Shown here: positions 1-7,697 of the stretch, in pieces | How the letters are laid out: each line of letters opens with the position of its first letter | Numbering within the stretch: the stretch's first letter is position 1 | Source: RGIG3102 sp964649845 | Lineage (GTDB): Bacteria > Bacillota > Clostridia > Oscillospirales > Ruminococcaceae | NCBI GenBank assembly: GCA_964649845.1 | Contig: CAZYSS010000023.1 | Location: forward strand, 1-23,810 | DNA length: 23,810 nucleotides | Direction: 5' to 3' | Translations under genes and position numbers: made by a program | The notes under the pieces: model-generated | The model's input: only the letters and a program-made list of their open reading frames with translations | What the model was told of the DNA's origin: nothing | Databases searched by the model: none

Positions 1-6
1 TAATAT

Positions 7-48
7 GCCCTTCTAGGGCTTGTGCATACCACCAGTTCAACTGGTGGT
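7..48. repeat. Two adjacent hairpins, possible IS200/IS605-type end
   Basis: GCCCT-TCT-AGGGC (7-19) is followed by a perfect 10-bp inverted repeat ACCACCAGTT-C-AACTGGTGGT (28-48). Short perfect subterminal hairpins like this are typical of IS200/IS605 ends, but no transposase is in the window, so this is either the end of an element lying to the left or a decayed copy. From 49 to 185 I see no convincing gene. A 38-codon ORF from 85 has no ribosome site. Confidence 0.35.
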
Positions 49-185
49 CATGATTGGTGTGATATTGTCTGCTTCCCTTTGACGATGTGGGGAGATAACA
101 AACAGGCATGGATGGTATTGGTGGTACGTTATGTTTTTTCATCCCACAAATACATATATAATTTTGAAAATTACAACAAATGGTA

Positions 186-214
186 TTTACAACCACATTG
201 ATGTTATGTATAAT
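186..214 (+). promoter_or_regulatory. Sigma-A promoter of the acyltransferase gene
   Basis: TTTACA (186-191), a 17-nt spacer and TATAAT (209-214) lie just ahead of the gene starting at 243. A ribosome site AAGGTGAT precedes the ATG. Confidence 0.6.
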
Positions 215-242
215 TAACCTATCAATTTCAAAAAGGTGATTT

Positions 243-1268
243 ATGCATCCTGTTTTCAGCTTTCTGGGCAAAATTGGCACAGATTTAAAAAATAAAACCA
301 GCCGCAGTATAGAACATCTCCTCAGCCACAGGGTGGAGGATTGTTTGTCTGTGTCCGGAATTTATCTGCGCAAGGCAATTTCGCCACTTTTGAGAAAAGC
401 ATACCGCCACCATATTGATTACAGGCTTATTATAGACAGCTGCATACCGCTGCCAAAAAGCAGAAAGGGCCGCATTTTTGCAGTAAACCACCGTCAAAAA
501 GAGGATATTATCCTCAGTATGCTGGTGTCAGACCACAGCGCATACACTGTATTTGGCGGCACAGATATTGCCCTGGACACAATGAATGGTTTGGGTCTGT
601 GGGCATACGGCATTATAATGATTGACCGCCACAGCAAAGCCAGCCGCAGAAGCGCCTATGACAAAATGAAATTTGTTATACAGCACGGAGGCAACGTTAT
701 AATATATCCTGAAGGCTACTGGAATATTGCTGATGATGGTGAAATGGACGAATTCCACGGGGCAGACAGCCACAATTCAGACAGCTGGCTGGTACAGGAC
801 CTGAATACAGGTATATTCAGGTTGGCACAGGAAACAGGCTGTGAAATTGTACCTATGGTCCTGCATTATGACGAAGTGAACGGGAAAATATGCTATGGCA
901 GCAGGGGAGCACCTTTCACACTGTCGGCAGAGGATGACATTATACAGAAAAAAGACCGGTTTCTCACCATTATGCACACTACCTATTACAACCTGATAGA
1001 AAAATATTCATCCTATAACCGCAGGCACCTGGAAGCAGACGGAATCAGCCTGAAGCACCAGAACGACAGCTGGGTGCAGCATCTGCTGAAAGTGGTGGAA
1101 ATAGACCACACAGGCTACAAAATGAATCTGACTGAAGAAAAGAAAATAGGCAAAGCCAGAAACAAAAAACACGTGGTCACTCCGAAAGAGGCTTTTGCAC
1201 ATATGAAAGATATTATCCCCACAGTGAAAAATGCATTTCTTTTCAGAAAAAACAGGGATGTCCTGTAA
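243..1268 (+). CDS. PlsC-like lysophospholipid/glycerol-phosphate acyltransferase family protein
   Basis: The 341-residue protein carries the acyltransferase signature in order. The HX4D catalytic motif is N-H-R-Q-K-E-D at residues 82-88 (His83, Asp88). A substrate-binding I-D-R follows at 127-129, then P-E-G-Y at 156-159 (the EGT-type box), then I-V-P-M. This family moves acyl chains from acyl-ACP, acyl-CoA or acyl-phosphate to phospholipid precursors at the inner membrane face. No clear transmembrane helix is present. The final 110 residues are a charged extension that standard PlsC proteins lack, so the acceptor may be something other than lysophosphatidate. The gene is monocistronic with its own promoter and converges on the gene at 1506. 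The start is supported by AAGGTGAT just upstream. The family assignment is good; the substrate is unknown. Confidence 0.8.
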   Translation: MHPVFSFLGKIGTDLKNKTSRSIEHLLSHRVEDCLSVSGIYLRKAISPLLRKAYRHHIDYRLIIDSCIPLPKSRKGRIFAVNHRQKEDIILSMLVSDHSAYTVFGGTDIALDTMNGLGLWAYGIIMIDRHSKASRRSAYDKMKFVIQHGGNVIIYPEGYWNIADDGEMDEFHGADSHNSDSWLVQDLNTGIFRLAQETGCEIVPMVLHYDEVNGKICYGSRGAPFTLSAEDDIIQKKDRFLTIMHTTYYNLIEKYSSYNRRHLEADGISLKHQNDSWVQHLLKVVEIDHTGYKMNLTEEKKIGKARNKKHVVTPKEAFAHMKDIIPTVKNAFLFRKNRDVL

Positions 1269-1370
1269 ATATAAATATACCGCACAGGGGGATATTTGTT
1301 TGTAAAAATTCCAGAATGTTCCGGGATGGTAGTATCGTTCTTTTCAAGCATTTATAAAAAAGTAAAGCGC

Positions 1371-1427
1371 GTAGGGGCGGGCGCCCCGGCCGCCCGAAGA
1401 AACGAAATGGTCAGGACCATTCCCTGT
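1371..1427. repeat. Dispersed GTAGGGGCG hairpin repeat, copy 1
   Basis: GC-rich block GTAGGGGCGGGCG...CGCCCG followed by the palindrome AATGGTC-AG-GACCATT and a closing CCCTGTA. The same layout with the same flanks (GTAGGG...CCCTAC) recurs at 16078-16133, so this is a genomic repeat. The spacer 1269-1505 holds only this repeat and the terminator at 1472. Confidence 0.7.
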
Positions 1428-1471
1428 ATATTTATCTGCCACAGACAGATAAAACATAATTTACAAAAAAT

Positions 1472-1496
1472 AAAGGGACGATATTATCGTCCCTTT
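1472..1496. terminator. Bidirectional terminator between convergent genes
   Basis: A perfect 12-bp stem AAAGGGACGATA / TATCGTCCCTTT with one unpaired base. Read on the minus strand it is followed by ATTTTTTG, which suits the operon ending at 1506. On the plus strand it ends in TTTT. Confidence 0.8.
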
Positions 1497-1505
1497 TGCA
1501 GTCTA

Positions 1506-4331
1506 TCAATATTTTTTTGCAAATGCGGCCAGCATTGTCAGCCCCATAAAACCAAAGCTCAGCAGCAGCAGGGACAACAGCGGCAGATGTGCTATTGTCT
1601 GTGCCCATGTGAACAACAGTGCCAGTATTGCACCAATCACCACACTGGCTACCTGAATCATACTGCATACGCTTTCTGCGCTTCTTGCACTTTCTGCACT
1701 GCAGAAACCGGAAACCAGTGAATGCAGGCTGTCCAGGTGAGCCATACAGGCTTCGCTTTCAGGTGCATATTCTGTGAACTGTGCCAGCAGAGCTGATTCT
1801 TTCTGATTGAGAACACTCACAAAATCACTTGGAATACCGTAGATTTCTTCAATCAGATTTGCATCAATGTTGAAATCATTGGATGACAGGATAATGCTTA
1901 CGCCTTTGTCCATCAGCTTGTCCAGATTTTCTTTTACATTTTCATCTGACCTGTAGCTTATCACAAACATACCGAACAGCTTGCCGCCTACAGCCAGGTA
2001 AACAGGCTTTCTGCCCTGTTTTGTAAACTTGGCTTCCAGACTGAGCGGTGGCATATCCACATCGTAAGATTCCATCAGTGTACGATTGCCCACGATAACG
2101 CGGTTGTTGTTTATCCAGGAAACATAGCCCTGACATTCGATATATTCACAGCTATCCAGCGGATAGAGAATATCTGTCTTGTTTTCAATAACTTCCATGA
2201 AAACAGGGCGCATAACATCGCATTTGTTTATAAGTACACTTGCAGCGTAGATGATTGCCAGGTCAATTCTTTCTTTTTCAAAAGTTTTGATACCGTGGAG
2301 AATCACTGTGCCGCGTGGGAACAGGTGTTTTGCATCAAAGTTTACGTGTGTTGTCTTTGACAGCTGGTCAATACCCTGCCAACCGTTTACCAGAGCTCCC
2401 ACTTTTTCCAGGTTTTTCTGCATCAGCGCACTTGGCACACTGTTTACCAATGTCTGTGACAATGGTATCTGCAGCGCCGCAGCACCTGCTGCGCAGAATA
2501 CTGCTGTGGCAAAATTCTTTGAAACCACAAAGCCCAGCACAAAGCATACAGCGGTTACAACCCAGCTGGCGATTGCCAGTTTTCTTGCAGTGTAGTCGCT
2601 GTTGTGAATTGAGAACCCTGCCTGTACAAAGTTTGTGATAGCATCTGTCTTTCTGGATACCAGCACTTTAGGCACCTTTTCATCCAGTGTTCTTGCCAGG
2701 CGTTTTACAGCATCTGTGTCATTTACAATATAGCCGGCATTGATGCCGTCAGGCACGTTGGCAAGTGTCAGGTTTTTGATAATTATATTTGTGGCAATTT
2801 TCTTGCCCATAGCGTTGAAAGCCAGGGCCAGACATACAAATGCGCCGAATATGGTCACTTCTGCGGGGGTGATGGATTTGGAGAACACCACCATGACCAT
2901 CAGCTGCACCAGTGCCAGCACAGTGCCCAGGCTTACCAGACTGTCCGGTGCAGGTGCGTTTCTGACAGAGGTAAATCCGGAAAGCACTGTAGGCAGGAAT
3001 GCCACAAATGCTATTGAATAGATAACTGTGCAGACAATGTAGAACAGCAATGGTTGTGCGTCCGGTGCAATAAATGCCGGTACAGGCCAGCCGCCTGCAG
3101 CTGCCATATTCAGATATGCCAGTACACCGCCGCATACAAAGCCCACAATCATTCTCATGGACAGGGTCTGTCTGAACTCAATCAGTTCATCCACAATATC
3201 CATGCTTTCATCATCGTCTTTGTCAAAGAACTCGCTCTGGACAATGTATTCTTCAAATACTTCTTCGCTTTCTTCCTCTGTTTCAGGAACAGCTTTCACA
3301 ACAGGTGTTTCCACGGTTTCCTCTGCGCCGGCATCGTCCTCAAATTCAGGTATAAAGCCTGTCATTTCATCTGCGGCCAGTGCTTCCTGCGCCTGGGTTT
3401 CGATCACAGCGGTATAAATGCTGCTGATAATGCCGCCATCGCCTGCAGGTGCCTTCACATCTGCTTTTGCTGTGTCAGCTTCTTCCGCTTTCTGTTCAGC
3501 CGGAAGTTTTACGATTTCTTTTGTGATTTCCTTCTCTTTTTCTTTTTTTGCAACAGGAATCTCTTTTGTGATTTCTTTTTCTTTTCTGGCAGGTTCTGCC
3601 TGTGCCTGTGCTTTTCTGCGCTGTTCCAGAATTCTTTTTGCCAGGCTTTCAGGGTCTTTGTCATCACCCAGTATGGAGTTCAGGCTGGATTCAGATTTTG
3701 CAGCCTTTGGCTTTTCTGCCGGTTTTTCCTGCACCGCCTGTTTTACAGGTTTTACAGGGGCTTCCTCTTTGGGACTTTCCAGAGTCTGTGCGTAAACATC
3801 CCCGGCAGTTTTCACAATAGGCATATCCTTTGTGATTTCTTCTTTTCTGGCTTTCCTGCGTTTTTTGTTTTCTTCCTCTGCCTCAAGATTTTCTATGTTA
3901 AGGGAAAGGCTGTCTGTAATGTATTTTCTCTTGAAAAAATTGTTCTTTTTGCGTTTTACCTGCAATTCGCTGGTTTCTTCAGGCGATTTTGTAACGATGA
4001 CCGACTGGGTGAAAAACTTCATAAAGTTTTCGTCAATATAGTCCTCGCTCTTTTTGCTTACATATTCTGTATCTTCAAACCTGGCGTCCAGTTCATCGTC
4101 TTTTTCTTCTTTTGCAGAACTGTTGATAAACCGGGATAAAGTGTTTTTGTCTTTTTCAGACATTCGGTTTTCAGGTTCAGTAGGGATGGCAGGCTGTTGT
4201 TCCGCTTTTTTCACGGCAGCGGCCTGCTGTACAGGGGCAGCTTTTTCTGCTGCCTGTGTATTCTGTGATTGCTCCTTGCGTTTTCTTACTTCCGCCAGGA
4301 TTTTATCAATATCTGACTGTGGCAAATCCAA
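1506..4331 (-). CDS. P-type ATPase-like membrane pseudoenzyme with long charged N-terminal region
   Basis: A 941-residue protein. Residues 1-390 are hydrophilic, Lys/Glu/Ala-rich and probably disordered, with the motif E-I-T-K-(E/D) near residues 165, 253 and 268. Eight probable membrane helices follow (about 392-412, 425-450, 466-508 as two, 585-606, 608-632, 887-907, 912-936), the P1B-type ATPase arrangement. Homology is visible in L-V-N-G-W-Q-G-I-D-Q-L before the P-site, V-I-V-G-N-R-T-L-M, and G-R-K-P-V-Y-L-A-V-G-G-K-L-F-G. The phosphorylation loop F-D-K-T-G-T-L-T-x-G reads F-D-A-K-H-L-F-P-R-G: Asp666 remains but KTGT is gone. TGE, CPC, TGD and GDGxND are not found either. ATP-driven transport is therefore unlikely; a regulatory or scaffold role is inference. 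It starts 26 nt after rlmB. The start is TTG at 4331 or the TTG two codons later, behind GGAGGAGGG. Confidence 0.65.
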   Translation of the reverse strand: MDLPQSDIDKILAEVRKRKEQSQNTQAAEKAAPVQQAAAVKKAEQQPAIPTEPENRMSEKDKNTLSRFINSSAKEEKDDELDARFEDTEYVSKKSEDYIDENFMKFFTQSVIVTKSPEETSELQVKRKKNNFFKRKYITDSLSLNIENLEAEEENKKRRKARKEEITKDMPIVKTAGDVYAQTLESPKEEAPVKPVKQAVQEKPAEKPKAAKSESSLNSILGDDKDPESLAKRILEQRRKAQAQAEPARKEKEITKEIPVAKKEKEKEITKEIVKLPAEQKAEEADTAKADVKAPAGDGGIISSIYTAVIETQAQEALAADEMTGFIPEFEDDAGAEETVETPVVKAVPETEEESEEVFEEYIVQSEFFDKDDDESMDIVDELIEFRQTLSMRMIVGFVCGGVLAYLNMAAAGGWPVPAFIAPDAQPLLFYIVCTVIYSIAFVAFLPTVLSGFTSVRNAPAPDSLVSLGTVLALVQLMVMVVFSKSITPAEVTIFGAFVCLALAFNAMGKKIATNIIIKNLTLANVPDGINAGYIVNDTDAVKRLARTLDEKVPKVLVSRKTDAITNFVQAGFSIHNSDYTARKLAIASWVVTAVCFVLGFVVSKNFATAVFCAAGAAALQIPLSQTLVNSVPSALMQKNLEKVGALVNGWQGIDQLSKTTHVNFDAKHLFPRGTVILHGIKTFEKERIDLAIIYAASVLINKCDVMRPVFMEVIENKTDILYPLDSCEYIECQGYVSWINNNRVIVGNRTLMESYDVDMPPLSLEAKFTKQGRKPVYLAVGGKLFGMFVISYRSDENVKENLDKLMDKGVSIILSSNDFNIDANLIEEIYGIPSDFVSVLNQKESALLAQFTEYAPESEACMAHLDSLHSLVSGFCSAESARSAESVCSMIQVASVVIGAILALLFTWAQTIAHLPLLSLLLLSFGFMGLTMLAAFAKKY

Positions 4332-4357
4332 CCCTCCTCCACACAGAATTTTATTTG

Positions 4358-5113
4358 TTATTTGCCCAGATTTCTCTGACGGCTGATTTCGTACATAATG
4401 ATGCCTGCAGCAACAGATGCGTTGAAAGAGTCAACGTTGGATGCTGCATTGTGCATAGGGATAGACACCACATCATCGCACAGGCTCTTTACCAGAGGCT
4501 GCACGCCTTTGCCTTCACTGCCTACCACCAGGGCGATTGCGCCTGTCAGGTTGTGTTTGTACAGCGGCTGTGCATTCAGGTCAGCACAGTATACAAACAC
4601 GTTGTTTTCTTTCAGGTTTCTTACAGCCTGTGCAATGTTTGCCACTTTGGCAACAGGCAGATGCATTGATGCCCCTGCACTGGTCTTGTGTACCACGCTT
4701 GTCACTGAAACGCCGCCGCGTTTTGGTATGATAATGCCGTGTGCACCCATCAGATAAGCACTTCTGATGATTGCCCCCAGGTTGTGTGGGTCTTCAATAC
4801 CGTCACACAGAACAATGAAAGGACTTTCGCCCTTTTCTTCCGCATTGCGCAGAATCTGTGCAATGGACACATATTCCACAGTGCTGGCAAATGCAGCAAT
4901 ACCCTGGTGGTTATCGCTGCCGCACATATTTTTCAGTTTTGTAGGATGAACCTTTTTCACCACAGCACCACATTCCTTTGCCAGTGCAATATAGTAGCTC
5001 TGTGTGCTTGGGTTCAGGCTTTCGCTTATAAAAACAGTATCAACGCCTTCTTTTCTTTTCAGAAGTTCTGTAACAGGGTTTTTACCGTATATAATTTCTT
5101 CATTCTGCTGCAT
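4358..5113 (-). CDS. rlmB: 23S rRNA (guanosine-2'-O-)-methyltransferase RlmB, SpoU/TrmH family
   Basis: The 251-residue length is typical. The N-terminal substrate-binding domain begins with E-I-I-Y-G-K-N-P-V, the usual RlmB start. The SPOUT catalytic domain has motif 1 N-L-G-A-I-I-R-S-A (111-119), motif 2 G-S-E-G-K-G-V (198-204) and motif 3 I-P-M (218-220) with V-D-S-F-N-A-S-V-A-A-G (227-237), which form the knotted S-adenosylmethionine pocket. RlmB methylates the 2'-OH of a conserved guanosine of the 23S rRNA peptidyl-transferase region (G2251 in E. coli). It has its own promoter and is probably cotranscribed with the 941-aa gene downstream. TrmH-family enzymes can resemble each other, so the exact nucleotide is inferred. 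Confidence 0.88.
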   Translation of the reverse strand: MQQNEEIIYGKNPVTELLKRKEGVDTVFISESLNPSTQSYYIALAKECGAVVKKVHPTKLKNMCGSDNHQGIAAFASTVEYVSIAQILRNAEEKGESPFIVLCDGIEDPHNLGAIIRSAYLMGAHGIIIPKRGGVSVTSVVHKTSAGASMHLPVAKVANIAQAVRNLKENNVFVYCADLNAQPLYKHNLTGAIALVVGSEGKGVQPLVKSLCDDVVSIPMHNAASNVDSFNASVAAGIIMYEISRQRNLGK

Positions 5114-5150
5114 AAAATGCTCCTTATATCAGATAATACAAATTTGGAAT

Positions 5151-5179
5151 ACTATATTCTATTTATATAAGTATATCAA
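5151..5179 (-). promoter_or_regulatory. Promoter of rlmB
   Basis: On the minus strand, TTGATA (complement of 5174-5179), a 17-nt spacer and TATAGT (complement of 5151-5156), about 38 nt ahead of the rlmB ATG, which has an AAGGAGC ribosome site. Confidence 0.65.
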
Positions 5180-5229
5180 ATAAATACAGCTTTTAAAAGG
5201 AGTTTTTAATATAATTTAATAAATATTTT

Positions 5230-5481
5230 TCAGAATATAACCCGCAGCAATACAATCAGTGCAATCACTGTGCCTGCACCCACCAGCCACAGACGGGGAT
5301 GTGAAAAAAAGCGGCGGCTTTCCTTGCGGATATTTACTTTCTGTAATATTTCCTGTGCATCTTTTCTGGTGTTATTCACATCAATTTTATGCCGCCCTGG
5401 GCGGAGAAACACCAGGATTTTCTCTATTTCATTGTTCTGTGTATCCTTTATTTCAATCACATTGTGCTGCAAGCCTTTCAT
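5230..5481 (-). CDS. Small C-terminally anchored membrane protein, unknown function
   Basis: An 83-residue protein with a hydrophilic N-terminal part (about residues 1-60, rich in Lys, Asn and Asp) and a single hydrophobic helix at the extreme C-terminus (W-L-V-G-A-G-T-V-I-A-L-I-V-L-L-R-V). It would be a tail-anchored protein with most of its mass in the cytoplasm. GGGAGGG ahead of the ATG is a strong ribosome site. The gene is separated from rlmB by about 115 nt holding the rlmB promoter, so it may be a separate transcript. I do not recognise the family. I saw no clear terminator after it. Confidence 0.6.
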   Translation of the reverse strand: MKGLQHNVIEIKDTQNNEIEKILVFLRPGRHKIDVNNTRKDAQEILQKVNIRKESRRFFSHPRLWLVGAGTVIALIVLLRVIF

Positions 5482-5568
5482 ATTGCCCTCCCGAATATTA
5501 ATAAATTGTGAATTTATACAATCTGATGACTTTTATCGATTTCACGTAAAGCAAAAATTACATTTTGT

Positions 5569-5791
5569 TGACCAGTTGAAAACTTTTTATTGTTGAAAAC
5601 TCTGTTGAAAAGGTGGAAAAGTCCTTAAAAATAAGGATTTTTCCACATAATTGCATTGTTGAAAGTCCACAGTTTTCAACAGGGTGTTGAAAACTGTGTT
5701 TAAAACTTATTGTAATAAGCCAAAAAGTCAATTGTGATTTCTGCTGAACTTTATAGTGAAATTTTGGCTTTTTGGGTCTTGATTTAATCAA
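5569..5791. other. Palindrome-dense spacer with DnaA-box-like repeats
   Basis: GTTGAAAAC or a close variant occurs at 5575, 5592, 5604 and 5658 and as an inverted pair at 5672 and 5686. The pair forms a perfect 14-bp palindrome CACAGTTTTCAACA-GGG-TGTTGAAAACTGTG (5668-5698) without a T-tract. TTTTCCACA (5639-5647) differs by one base from the DnaA box TTATCCACA, and TTTTCAACA by two. More palindromes are TCCTTA-AAAA-TAAGGA (5622-5637), CTTATT-GT-AATAAG (5706-5719), CCAAAAAG...CTTTTTGG (5720-5775) and TTGATT-T-AATCAA (5779-5791). The flanking genes diverge. dnaA and dnaN are absent, so an origin is not shown. The whole spacer 5482-5809 holds nothing else that I can identify. Confidence 0.5.
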
Positions 5792-5809
5792 ATGCACAAT
5801 ATCCAAATT

Positions 5810-5838
5810 TTGCAAATGGCTGTAAAATATGGTATAAT
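5810..5838 (+). promoter_or_regulatory. Promoter of the 8-oxoguanine glycosylase gene
   Basis: TTGCAA (5810-5815), 17-nt spacer, TATAAT (5833-5838). Transcription should start near 5845, which rules out the in-frame TTG at 5841 as the start codon and favours ATG 5871 or 5877. Confidence 0.7.
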
Positions 5839-5870
5839 AATTGCAAAATATACAAAGAAAAGCAGAAAAA

Positions 5871-6710
5871 ATGAATATGAAGATTATAAAAGAGAAAAAT
5901 ACACTGATTTTTGAAAATATACGGGATTATGACCTGGATTCCACCTTCAACTGCGGCCAGTGCTTCCGCTGGAATGCATCCGGCAGCGGCTGGCAGGGTT
6001 TTGCAGGGGAATATCCCTGTTTTATACAGTTTGTTGAAAAGGACCTGTATGTACAGTGTCTTGTGCCGGTGGAGGATATGTCTGCCTTTGCAGATTTTAT
6101 GCTGAGCTATCTGGGGCTGGATATGGACTATGCCGCACTGAAGCAGCAGTTTTCACAGGACCCGGTTATGAAGACAGCCATAGAGTACGCTCCGGGCATA
6201 CGCGTGCTGAACCAGCCGTTTTTTGAAACACTTCTCACTTTTATCATCAGCCGGAACAACAATATTCCACGCATCAAAAAAATTGTGGATGCCATGGCTG
6301 CAACTTACGGCACACAGGTGGGGGATATGTACGCTTTCCCTGCAGCAGACCAGCTGAAAGATGTTACCATAGAACAGTACAATGAACTGAGAATGGGCTT
6401 CCGTTCAAAATACATTGTCGATGCCGTGCAGAAAGTGCTGTCCGGCGAAATAGATGAGCAGACAGTAAAAAGCCTGCCATATACAGATGCACAGAAATAC
6501 CTGATGAAAATCAAAGGTGTGGGCCCAAAAGTGGCAGACTGTGTGCTGTTGTTTTCCTGCAGAAAGTACGAAAGCTTCCCTAAGGATGTATGGATAAACC
6601 GCGCCTTGGCACAGATGTTCCCGCAGGGCTTGCCGGACTGTGTAAAAGGTATGGAGGGTATTGCACAGCAGTATATTTTCCATTATGCAAGATTTAATCT
6701 TGAAAAATAA
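5871..6710 (+). CDS. ogg: 8-oxoguanine DNA glycosylase/AP lyase, OGG1 type
   Basis: A 279-residue OGG1-type protein. The N-terminal domain contains D-L-D-S-T-F-N-C-G-Q-C-F-R-W, matching the G-Q-S-F-R-W region of OGG1. The helix-hairpin-helix is K-I-K-G-V-G-P-K-V-A-D-C with catalytic Lys220, and the GPD-type aspartate is Asp239 in F-P-K-D-V-W-I-N-R. The enzyme removes 8-oxoguanine opposite cytosine and nicks the abasic site by Schiff-base chemistry. The frame stays open upstream to a TTG at 5841, but that codon lies at the predicted transcription start, so ATG 5871 is chosen; ATG 5877 is also possible. Only a weak ribosome site is present. The next gene, fba, has its own -10 element. Confidence 0.88.
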   Translation: MNMKIIKEKNTLIFENIRDYDLDSTFNCGQCFRWNASGSGWQGFAGEYPCFIQFVEKDLYVQCLVPVEDMSAFADFMLSYLGLDMDYAALKQQFSQDPVMKTAIEYAPGIRVLNQPFFETLLTFIISRNNNIPRIKKIVDAMAATYGTQVGDMYAFPAADQLKDVTIEQYNELRMGFRSKYIVDAVQKVLSGEIDEQTVKSLPYTDAQKYLMKIKGVGPKVADCVLLFSCRKYESFPKDVWINRALAQMFPQGLPDCVKGMEGIAQQYIFHYARFNLEK

Positions 6711-6776
6711 CTGTAAAAGAGTTATCATATAATGTAGGCACAAACAACAAATAATTTGGAATAAAGGAGAATTATC

Positions 6777-7640
6777 ATGCTTGTAAATGCAAGAGATATG
6801 CTTGTAAAAGCAAAAAAAGAAGGCTACGCAGTTGGCCAGTTCAATATCAACAACCTTGAATGGACAAAGGCAGTTCTGCTTACAGCACAGGAATGTAACA
6901 GCCCTGTTATCCTTGGTGTATCAGAAGGCGCCGGCAAATATATGACAGGCTTTAAAACAGTTGCAGCTATGGTAAAAGCTATGGTTGAAGAACTGAACAT
7001 CACAGTTCCTGTTGCTCTCCATCTTGACCACGGCACATATGAAGGTGCACAGAAATGTATCGAAGCAGGCTTCACATCAGTTATGTTTGACGGCAGTCAC
7101 TACAGTATTGAAGAAAACGTGGAAAAAACAAAAGAAATCGTTGCACTGGCACACTCTAAAGGCATTTCTGTAGAAGCAGAAGTTGGCTCTATCGGCGGTG
7201 AAGAAGACGGCGTAACAGGTAAAGGCGAAGTTGCAGATGCACAGGAATGTGCTACAATCGCTGCTCTGGGCATCGACTTCCTGGCTGCAGGTATCGGCAA
7301 TATCCACGGCAAATATCCTGCAAACTGGCAGGGTCTTGATTTTGAAGCTCTGGAAAAAATCATGAATGCTACAGAAGGCATGCCACTGGTTCTCCACGGC
7401 GGTACAGGTATTCCAGCTGATATGATTCAGAAATCCATCTCACTGGGCGTTGCAAAAATCAATGTAAACACAGAATGTCAGCTGTCATTTGCTGCTGCTA
7501 CAAGAGAATACATCGAAGCAGGCAAAGACCAGCAGGGCAAAGGCTATGACCCAAGAAAACTTCTGGCACCAGGCTTTGAAGCAATCAAAGCTACAGTAAA
7601 AGAAAAAATGGAGCTGTTCGGTTCTGTGGGCAAAGCTTAA
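6777..7640 (+). CDS. fba: Class II fructose-1,6-bisphosphate aldolase
   Basis: The 287-residue length and sequence fit the zinc-dependent class II aldolases of Firmicutes. The motif L-H-L-D-H-G gives Asp84 (proton donor) and His85 (metal). G-N-I-H-G gives His177, V-L-H-G-G-T-G gives His207, and the substrate loop I-N-V-N-T-E follows. It catalyses reversible cleavage of fructose 1,6-bisphosphate to glyceraldehyde 3-phosphate and dihydroxyacetone phosphate in glycolysis and gluconeogenesis. A TATAAT at 6728-6733 and a strong AAAGGAGA ribosome site (6763-6770) precede it; I saw no good -35 at 17 nt. Codon choice is uniform, as expected for a highly expressed gene. A strong terminator follows, so it is monocistronic. 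A tagatose-bisphosphate aldolase is a less likely alternative. Confidence 0.92.
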   Translation: MLVNARDMLVKAKKEGYAVGQFNINNLEWTKAVLLTAQECNSPVILGVSEGAGKYMTGFKTVAAMVKAMVEELNITVPVALHLDHGTYEGAQKCIEAGFTSVMFDGSHYSIEENVEKTKEIVALAHSKGISVEAEVGSIGGEEDGVTGKGEVADAQECATIAALGIDFLAAGIGNIHGKYPANWQGLDFEALEKIMNATEGMPLVLHGGTGIPADMIQKSISLGVAKINVNTECQLSFAAATREYIEAGKDQQGKGYDPRKLLAPGFEAIKATVKEKMELFGSVGKA

Positions 7641-7657
7641 TATTGTATAACAGTCAG

Positions 7658-7688
7658 AAAGCACCTGGAAACAGGTGCTTTTTTGTTT
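7658..7688 (+). terminator. Terminator of fba
   Basis: AAGCACCTG-GAAA-CAGGTGCTT stem (7659-7680) with a tetraloop, followed by TTTTGTTT. Confidence 0.92.
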
Positions 7689-7697
7689 AATTGAAGC

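Noticed and set aside
85..201. 38-codon ORF at the left edge
   Set aside because: No ribosome site, no recognisable domain, and it overlaps the acyltransferase promoter region.
3054..4139. 361-codon plus-strand frame opposite the pseudo-pump gene
   Set aside because: Cys/Phe-rich translation typical of the antisense of a Lys/Glu-rich coding region; no ribosome site.
5668..5698. 31-bp perfect palindrome as a transcription terminator
   Set aside because: No T-tract on either strand and no gene ends nearby, as both flanking genes start away from it.
5841..5870. TTG at 5841 as start of the glycosylase
   Set aside because: It lies 3 nt after the predicted -10 box, so it would be at or before the transcription start; ATG 5871 is downstream.
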